From Castanea sativa (taxonomy: Eukaryota; Streptophyta; Magnoliopsida; Fagales; Fagaceae): a DNA stretch of 64,000 nucleotides. Shown here one piece after another: positions 56,101-64,000 of this stretch (position 1 is the stretch's first letter; each line of letters begins with the position of its first letter). The stretch lies in contig NC_134021.1 of NCBI RefSeq assembly GCF_040712315.1, forward strand, positions 42,667,001-42,731,000, in the 5' to 3' direction. A program made the translations under genes and the position numbers. The notes under the pieces are model-generated. The model had not been told where the DNA came from, ran no database searches, and saw only the letters and a program-made list of their open reading frames with translations.

Positions 56101-58600
56101 GAAAATCCATGAAATGCATTGGTGGCTTTATTTATTTATTTTTATTAGTAAGTTACACATGCACACAATGAGTGTTGAACCCATTACCCCACACTCCAAC
56201 TAGCACTTCTAAGGGAAGGAAGAACTAGTTGAGCGGGAGCTCATTCGCAACCCACGGCCTCAACTTTTAGGTTCAGCCAAAGCTGAATTTCTAAAGAAAC
56301 GATATCTTTCCAACCCCAAGAGTTAAGAAGGCTTAACCCTGGCACTAAAAATATTTTCCTTCTTACAATACTTAGCCATTAACACCTTGGAAAACAAAAA
56401 TTTGAATTAGAAATAACTCCCCAGAACCACTTTGCTACCAAAACCTTTTTTAGATGAGCAACTAAAACTCCAGTTTATTATATGAATTTTCCTGATCCCT
56501 ACATCATGTCCTCAGAAAAGATTCCAAATCCTTCTATCAATACAAATTGCATCATGCACTTTAATGCTTTGTTTGGTTAGGAAGGATTTGGGAAGAAAAG
56601 AAAAGATAGGGAAGGAAAGGAAATAAATTCCTTTGTTTGGTTAGGAGGGATTGGTGTGAAGGAAAGGAAAATGACATAAACAAATTCCTCCATGGCCCAC
56701 CATATTCTTTCCTCCCAAAATGAGAGGAAAATGAGAGAGAAGAGAGAGTACTTATGGTGGGACCCACCAATAAGGTGTGTTTCCCTCCATTTTTCCCTTA
56801 CAAACCAAACAAGGGAAAGGAAAAACTTTATCCTTTCTCTTCCCCCCTTTCCCTTTCCCTTCCCTTCCCTCCCTTTTGCTTTACCAAACATAGTGTAAAG
56901 CATGAAAAAAAGGGTAAAAAGGCAATGAACTCATAACAATTATGATTCGAAATTTTGCTATCTTCCTGAGAGTGAGACAACAATTTTGCCTTCCATCATT
57001 GTGGCTTTTAAGCTACTTTGCAACTACAAATTTAAAAAGTTTTCTTTTTCTGACCCATATCTAAGTTAGACCCAAATACTTACTAGGTCCATCAACTTTT
57101 TCCGCTTTAAGAAGAGCTAACATAGGGTTACTCGTTTAATAATACCTTGAAACTGTCCCTCCAGTAATTAAACCTTGAAACTGTCCCTCCAGTAAGGCCA
57201 AAGACTAGGGGATATATATATATACACACACACACACATAAACAAACATGCACAAAGACTCACATTCACATATATTAGCAGTCTATTTGACTTCCAAATT
57301 TCATACTAATGTAAACTAAAGATTTATAGGGAAAAGAAAAGAAAGAAACTCTGACATCGAAATGAAAGACAGAAAGTCCCTTTATATTGTTGATGACATA
57401 TTCATACATTTCCGACTAGCCTGCTCAAATGATTTAGCAAGAGGTACAACTCTACTTATGCTTTTTGTCCCCCATAATGTAGGGAACCTCTCTAAAGAAG
57501 AGCCCTTTGGACTTTCCTCTAACCGATAAAACCTACAAGTAACTGACCTCGCCCTTTAGAACCAGTTGTTAGGTAATCCAGGTGCATTCACCCTTGACAA
57601 GCTAAGTAGTTTATACTGATGCTTTGAAAGCGTAATCTAAGCAAAGTCATCAGCATGTAAGCAGATTGGTAAATGTGTTATGTGTCCTATTTAGTCCCCT
57701 AGCAATTACAGTAGATCCAATACAATTCCAAAGCAATTCAACCAATTAACATCAATTGAAAAATAAGTTATTTGCCACTAGCTACAAAACTTGTTAGTCC
57801 ACCACATATAAAAATCTAAGTCAAAGGACCAACTGAAATTGACACAAACTCATCACATCCATGAGAAAATTTAAGGATCCAAGTTATAAGAGTCATCATA
57901 AAAAACCAGTTGAATTGCTTGAGCTAGCAACCATCACCCAAGCTTTATGAACCAAGTCTCATAGTGAAATACCAGTTGCTATCTCAAGTCAATGAACACA
58001 CAAAAAATATCTTAGAGTTTTCAGTTGCCAATTACCCTAAGTCTTCACCCAAATTCCATAAGATGATGAAAACTTCATCAAAATGGGCCTTGAGCCACTA
58101 GTACTAGTAACAAAAATCCAGTTCAACTAAGGCCAAATGCTGGTCCCCAATAGCTAAGTTTGTGGTAAGGAATAACAAAACCAAACTTACATTATACTTA
58201 AGCAATAATTCACACCAAAGCCCTTGATGAGAACACTAGAAAAGGAACTTCCATAAACTTACATGTCGATGGGGTTGGAAGTACCCTCATTAGCAAGGAT
58301 TATAAAATCAGAAAATTTAAGCAATATATTATTCATAACTACTTACAAGATTTGAACAAATGTGCAAAACACAAGTAGAATTTACAGTATTTATCAATTT
58401 ATCAGTGTAGTTACCCTAGAATTACAAATGTTTGTCATAGACTATTTGCAGTTACCCTTGAGGCCACTGTAGCTAAAGAGTAAATATTTTCTTACATCAT
58501 GTAGACATTATCATCAATCTTGATCAATCCAGTTCTTATCGTCCTTAGTTCATAGTGTTACATAGAGTAACATAGAAATGGGTTTTAGTTTTAAACTAGC
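56101..58600. other. Intergenic DNA with a MITE and SINE-like fragment
   Basis: 56150-56240 has a 'ttacacatgcacacaatgag...gttgaaccca' block reminiscent of plant SINE or MITE tails; the assignment is weak. A Tourist-like MITE occupies 56564-56893. The rest, to 58600, is AT-rich with a short (AT)n(AC)n tract near 57211-57240 and no gene. Confidence 0.4.
56564..56893. mobile_element. Tourist-like MITE with an internal second pair of inverted ends
   Basis: The outer ends are TGCTTTGTTTGGTTAGGAAG and, reverse-complemented, CACTATGTTTGGTAAAGC, flanked by TAA. Inner ends 'tttgtttggttaggagg' (about 56632) and '..ccttacaaaccaaacaag' (about 56795-56814) form another inverted pair. One MITE therefore seems nested in, or duplicated within, another. 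The whole is purine-rich on the left and pyrimidine-rich on the right, hence highly palindromic. Confidence 0.6.
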
Positions 58601-59513
58601 TTTTGTGAGAATCAAGTTATATTTCTTTGTAAGTAGGGAAGTTTTAAGTTGATATCTTCTATTTACCTAGTTTTTCTCTTTATTGTTTCCACCAACGCCA
58701 GCCTTTTGCTTCTAATTCACTCAATTATGCAATAGAAAATACTAACTCATTCACAACAGATTGATAGAGTGAAAAGAAAAAAAAAGTCAGAGTGCAATGG
58801 AGTCAACAAAACAATGCATTTAAACATATATACTTTATTGGCACTAAAAAAACACAATGTAAGTCATGCGAAGGAAGGAAGGATAACAAAATAAATCTGG
58901 AAGAGGAGTATAAACTGGACATTTTTAATTCTTATTTCTTAACCAACCAACCAAGTAATACTGTGTAGTAATCTGCTTATCAATGAACATGATTCTAAGG
59001 AAATGTTTTCAGTAAGTAGATAGACATCTAAGGCCATCTAAGGCAATAGAAGATTTAAAATGTACAAGCAAAACCTTTAGCATAAACCAATCAATGTTGA
59101 AAAAATGAGAAAGTTTTAAATAAATAATACAAGTAGAGCATGAAGAACATTTGTTATCAATATTAAAACATGAAGTTAAAAGAGGTTAGAATAAAATTGC
59201 CAGCAAGGAAACAGTTGAGCCTATCAATCTAAAATTGTAGATTATAATTGGCAGGAAACTTGAACTTTGCTTTGATAAATAAGATCGCTCAAAGTAGATA
59301 ACCAACATTGACCACTTTCTTTTATAAGTAAGTAATAAACAATTGTATTAAAGAAAATTTGAAATGAGGACAAAAAAAATTTAGTATACATGCTATGTTG
59401 TCGACTCATCTATCCTTGATAAGCTATTTATCCTCAAGATAAAGCCACTTAAATTAAGGTAATCAATCAACAATAATAAGAATTTATAGAACAGTACCAT
59501 ATTGATATGCCAA
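58601..59513. repeat. Third copy of the F-box downstream tract
   Basis: Collinear with 51.98-52.98 and 55.33-55.95 kb. It leads directly into F-box pseudogene 2, with the same spacing as in the first copy. Confidence 0.65.
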
Positions 59514-60346
59514 TTATATAAATATAAATAAATAAAAAACCAAAAAAAAAAAGTGAATGATATGCATCTTACCTATTTTCCTCAGTATGTTGAGTAGACT
59601 CTCAACATAAGAGCCAACAAAATTATACTCATATCCTAAAAGCCTAAGATCCTTAAACTTTTGGGTTTCAAGATACAGTAACACAAGCTCCCCATCCATT
59701 TCCAACACAATCTTGCCATTCTTCGTAACGCCAACTGGCTTCGGTATGTGTTTTCTTGTAAGGCAAACAATTTCACTAGTCAGAGTTAAACTCAAAGCAT
59801 TGGTCCACGAGGAAACAACACCACATTTTTTCATTACCCACATATTGAGACAAAGACTTTCACACTCCTGCTAAAACAAGGCAGTGGAATTCCCATAAGC
59901 TGGAAGTTCTGGAAGAAGTATTTTGCAGAACACTTCGTCCCCCAAATCGAACACCAAGATAAAAAGATGAGATTTTTAATCAGAATTTGTCTCGACAGCA
60001 ACCCAATGCAGAGCCCCATTAACAGTTGAGTGAAATTAGCATCTGGGTCATCGTCATTTTTGTTATGCAATGCGTAGACATCTTTGTTATTGTCATTTGT
60101 GATAAAAATAATAATAATAAAAAAACCACTTTTTTTTTTTTTGCCAACTTGAAGAAGAGGAGGTTTTTGCTTTTGTTATGGGAGTGGTGGAAATGAAAGT
60201 TGGGTTTTGGATTTGGAATCTTGGATTTCCATGTTTTTGAGACTGAGGTACAAACAAAACAATGATGGATTTTATAGGTGGGCAATGGAAAATATGGGTT
60301 AGAATCTCAGAAGGTAAGGATTCCCATCTCCCTCATTGTCTGACAT
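59514..60346 (-). pseudogene. F-box pseudogene 2, multiply broken
   Basis: The ATG at 60346 reads MSDNEGDGNPYLLRF and then stops. Further pieces in different frames are CTSVSKTWKSKIPNP (F-box end, about 60230), NDDDPDANFTQL, LMGLCIGL, then WVMKKCGVVSSWTNALSL, GVTKNGKIVLEMDGELVL and LLGYEYNFVGSYVESLL. These align in order with the intact F-box protein, with a large internal loss between residues of about 100 and 230. Several shifts and stops; non-functional. Confidence 0.85.
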
Positions 60347-61261
60347 TGCTTGCTTAGCTTTGGAAGAGAGAAAGCAAGAAGACGAAGGATTGTGGACTAA
60401 GGAGTGTGAAGTGTAGTCTGTGAAGAAGAGCAAAGAATTTGGGCTTTATGAAAATTTGGATGGTGCTAAACTTAAAACCCGGTCCACAGTGATGTGCATA
60501 AGACCCACCTGCATGACGCATCCAAATACAATGTTTGAATTAAAATTTTCCATATTCTTTGTTCAAATGAGATTTTGCTTGATTTTTTTGCATCATATTT
60601 GGAATATTTGGGTCATAAGCATGGTTTTAGAAATTGGGTCGGTCGGTTCAACCGGAAATTAGACCCTAATCCATTACAATAAAAACTTCCAAAATAAAAA
60701 AATAAAATAAAAAGGTTAAAAACTAGACCTATTTTCAGTTCTTTGATCGTTATGGTTTTTAAAACCATAATTAGCCTTCATCAAGAATGAGCCTTATTGT
60801 TGGATTTTTAATTTTTTACTTCTCCTTCTTGAGTCAATAGCCCACCTTTTATATCTTCTTTTGTTCAGTTTCATGGCTAGATAGCAAACAGTTACTCTAT
60901 CATTTCAGTCCAAAAAAAAAGCAAACAGCATTATACAAGTTAGTGATATCCTCCACCTCATTTTTAATCTATTATATATCCACTTATCCATTATTACAAA
61001 AATAAAGTGAGGGTGTGGTTTGAACTTTAGGTATATGGAAAAAAAATTATGATAAGATAATAATGAAGTGGCCAATGGTCATAAGTACTTATCTATATCT
61101 ATATATTATAATCTAAAAGTCAAAGAACTGTCTTAATATTTTCATGTTTTTGTTGAGCCACATCATCGGTCATAGTATTTTTTTTTTTTTTTTATTGATT
61201 TGTTCCTCTAATGTTTTGATAATATTAAATATATTAAACCATTAAGATATTATTAGAAAAA
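60347..61261. other. Spacer between F-box pseudogene 2 and duplication copy B
   Basis: AT-rich, with poly-A/poly-T tracts. No gene or repeat was recognised beyond a short 'ggtcggtcggttcaaccgg' motif at about 60637. Confidence 0.4.
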
Positions 61262-64000
61262 AAAATAGCCATCCAAAATGAATATGTAAAGTCAATCGGT
61301 TAATATATTTATATTATAAATTAATTAGAAGAACAAATTTATTAAAAAAAATGATGTGCTTGATTATTCGGCCCATTCCATCTAATTTAGTCTATTTTGG
61401 TCAATTCGGTCCACTTCAGTCCATTCGGTCAACTTGGATCAATTTCCGTCTATTTTGGTCTAGTTCTACAAATTTGATCCATTTCAATCTATTTAAATCC
61501 ACGTTGGCCCTGTTCAGTCCATTCAGTTCAGTTTGGTCCATTCAAGTGCATTTATATAAGAATGGGATAAAACATGTTTGGATTGAGAGTATTTATTATA
61601 AATCCAAATTTATTAAAAAAATAGATGATAGAAAGTAATATTATTATTTTTAATTGTTTAATTTAATGACGTGGTATAATCTTTCTTTATATTCTTAATT
61701 TTCCTTAGTTGATATTAAACTTTAGTTTTTAAATGAATTACACAATTTTAGTGTTTTGATTTGATATAATTTGAATTTGAAAACCAATTTCTAAGTCTAA
61801 TAAAAATCTGGACAATACTATAACTATGGTTTTCATGCCAAACTAATGTCAATAAGTAGCAAAAGAGAATATGTATTCTTATATCACCTCCAGGGGTATA
61901 TAAATTTAGGCTAAAAAAATCCCTCTTGACATGAGGAAACACTTGACAAATTTTCTTTTGCATTCAGATGAAACATAGGAAACAATGAAGTGATTACCTT
62001 CAAAAGAAGTGTATTGCATTTATACAAGAAGGCCAGAAGCACACAGATTTCATATATTTAAACTGATAATGCTCAATCATTATAGGGGAAAAACAAAGTG
62101 TTCGTGAATTTATACGGTGGACTTCATTTAATGAATGGGTGCTACTCATAGGCAAAGGCAATGACACAATACGAAACCAAATTGATAGAAACTAATAGAA
62201 GATAGAAGATAACTGTAAAATAAGAGAAGAATGCTAGGATAACAATCTTACATACACACCCTATAAATGTTGGAGCTAATCGTAGGAGCCTATCTAGCCA
62301 TATATATGTTTGCATCACCTTCAATACCAGATTCATACATACTACCACATTTAATTGCTTGCTGATGTCTTTTTTATACGAACCTCAACTGTTGTAGAAC
62401 ATTCCTCAAATGTTGCATTTTCTTTTGCTTCCTATCCAAATCTAGAACTTCTCAATAATTAAACTGCAAAAAAGAACACAGTAAATGAAAAAAAAAAAAA
62501 ACTATAACTGCAGGAGCAATGTTATCAACAAAAAAGAAGAAGTTAATTTAGTTAGAACATTAAGGTTTGGCTGCAAGGGAATTCAGGTTTGAATGCGCAC
62601 TTTTGTTCTAGATTGTTTCAAAATGTAAAAACTATGTGAGCAAATATAATCAAGGTCCTTAAGGAAAATCATAGATAGCTGTAACTTTTTTTTTTTTTTA
62701 ATGAATGAAACCATACAAACGGAAAACTCCAGCAGCTATATGCTGCAACATCTAACAACAAAAACAGATCAAGTAGAAGCTGCAACTAACCATGCAAAGA
62801 ATGAAACTAAGAGTCTAAAACCCTCAATTATGCCTATCATCAAAATCAGAGAAATGCCTTCCCCTCCAATTACAACTTGACTATTCACTAACAAAAAATT
62901 CTCTTTGCAACCTCAAACCAAGCCTTAATGTCCCCTCAGACTTCACATTTGGTAACAGGTATATACCTGGGATTTTATTTGACACCATGACTTAACTGCC
63001 ACAGCCTCCTTGACAATTGATACTTGTTAGAATATGGTTAAAAGATTATATTGACTATTTTCTAACAACTTAAACTTTTTGGAGAATTGGTATTTGAACA
63101 TGGTAATATATTACAATACAATCTCAATATCATCCTAAACCTTCAACCTAGTTGAATTATTTTTTTTTTTCTTTATTCAATCAAAAAGTGACAATATTCA
63201 CATTCAACATGAATAACAAATGTTAAATATTAAGAAATGCATTCACCAAAGAATCAAAAAATGGGCACAAAAAACAAAATCAAAATTTGAATACACAAGG
63301 ATATGGTTAACAAATTTAAAAATCAAGAAAGAGAGAAATAGGACCTTTGTGTTAGTTGTAGAGGTCTTGATCTGTTCAAGAGCACAGAGGTTACTGATAT
63401 GTATTGAAACATTGGAGGCAACAGCCTTGAACCTTATTGGGCAAACAAATCAGATCAATAAAAGACAAATATTATAATAAAAAAAAACCAAATTACAAGG
63501 TGGAAAGAGATCTTGGGCTTACCAATTACTTCAACAGCAACATTGCCAACCAGCTGCATTAAAATAAATAAATCAAACACTTATTTTATAAATAATAATT
63601 AAAAAGCCCAGCATCTTGATTTTCCGTTGAATGAGCCTTTGAATTTAGAGAAAAAGAGATAAGAAAGTGACAAAGGCACCCAAAGATGTAACTAAAAAGG
63701 GAGGCATACCTTGGCAAAGAATGGTGTCCTCTGTCTTTGAGGACCATGGAAGAAGTTGATTTTCTCCTAAATAACAATTCTGTGCTGTCTCCATTGTTTA
63801 AAAAATGAAGAAGAAAGTGAATAACGATGATGAAGAAGTGAGTGTTTAGAGAGGCTTCTTCTTTAGCCTAATACTGCCACATGGACAGGGCTGAAGGAGA
63901 TCTCCGCTTTCTACTGGGCTTCAACATTTGTGTCAAATTTGGAGTCAATTTCTATTTAGCCGTTGAAGTCAGATTCCTGCACACCCAAATTCTCCTTCTT
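61262..64000. repeat. Segmental duplication copy B
   Basis: 61262-62379 matches 10262-11404 and 62380-64000 matches 16701-18277, both in direct orientation. The 5.3 kb between those blocks in copy A is absent. B contains a 30-50-bp insertion near 62739-62785 relative to A ('tatatgctgcaacatctaac'). The match continues to the last base of the window, so the duplication extends further right. Confidence 0.88.
63645..63794 (-). CDS. Possible 49-residue small protein, copy B (unrecognised)
   Basis: Duplicate of the frame at 17925-18074, still open, with five amino-acid replacements in its first half and an identical hydrophobic end. The alternative reading that crosses the putative splice sites in copy A is interrupted here by a TAG. 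Coding status is doubtful in both copies. Confidence 0.18.
   Translation of the reverse strand: METAQNCYLGENQLLPWSSKTEDTILCQGMPPFLVTSLGAFVTFLSLFL

Overview
The window looks like nuclear DNA of a eudicot plant, probably a woody species. It is AT-rich and intron-bearing. It carries an F-box gene, a Cf-9-type LRR receptor-like protein (RLP) gene, Mutator-like transposons (MULEs), a plant-mobile-domain (PMD) gene, Tourist-like MITEs and LINE remnants. The repeat flavour made me think of an oak relative, but that is familiarity only and I would not rely on it.

Layout. 1-2.9 kb: two direct copies of a decayed LINE. 2.9-8.6 kb: non-coding, with a Tourist-like MITE, an (ATT)n/(AT)n microsatellite, an LTR-like stretch and a 1.09-kb element with long terminal inverted repeats (TIRs). 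8.69-9.89 kb: an intact F-box gene. 10.26-18.28 kb: segmental-duplication copy A, whose partner, copy B, fills 61.26-64.0 kb. 18.5-21.4 kb: a minus-strand LRR receptor-like protein gene, intact if one 92-bp intron is spliced. 21.98-45.91 kb: a giant MULE. 48.6-60.35 kb: repeatedly duplicated, decayed sequence with two F-box pseudogenes and a second MITE.

The most interesting object is the 23.9-kb MULE (21979-45911). It has about 285-320-bp TIRs and a perfect 9-bp target-site duplication, GCCACTGTG, at 21970-21978 and 45912-45920. It lies about 0.5 kb upstream of the RLP start codon. A degenerate PMD gene runs inward from the left TIR and a degenerate MURA-type transposase gene runs inward from the right TIR. 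This is the convergent plan of maize MuDR, with PMD where mudrB would be. Between them lie intron-containing fragments of unrelated host genes: mRNA cap guanine-N7 methyltransferase, an EH/Pan1-like endocytic protein, a cyclic-nucleotide-gated channel, a PAS2-type hydroxyacyl-CoA dehydratase, adenosine kinase, an EF-hand protein and an ML-domain lipid-transfer protein. There are also unidentified exons, one of them captured twice in inverted orientation and one in three 336-bp tandem copies. With few exceptions the left-hand fragments read rightward and the right-hand ones leftward, away from the nearer TIR. The TIRs are packed with short palindromes (AATCGAGT...ACTCGATT), a perfect 18-bp palindrome and ACGTGGC/CACGTG boxes. 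Two more palindrome arrays lie inside the element. It also carries 81 head-to-tail decamers in perfect register.

Intact genes are few: the F-box gene (SCF-type ubiquitin-ligase adaptor) and the RLP (cell-surface immune or developmental receptor). Both belong to families that expand by local duplication, and the duplicated flanks show that happening here. Copy B ends at the window edge inside sequence homologous to the RLP 3' flank, so an RLP paralogue is predicted just beyond 64 kb. Gene-product statements rest on recognising family motifs in translations; no database search was run.
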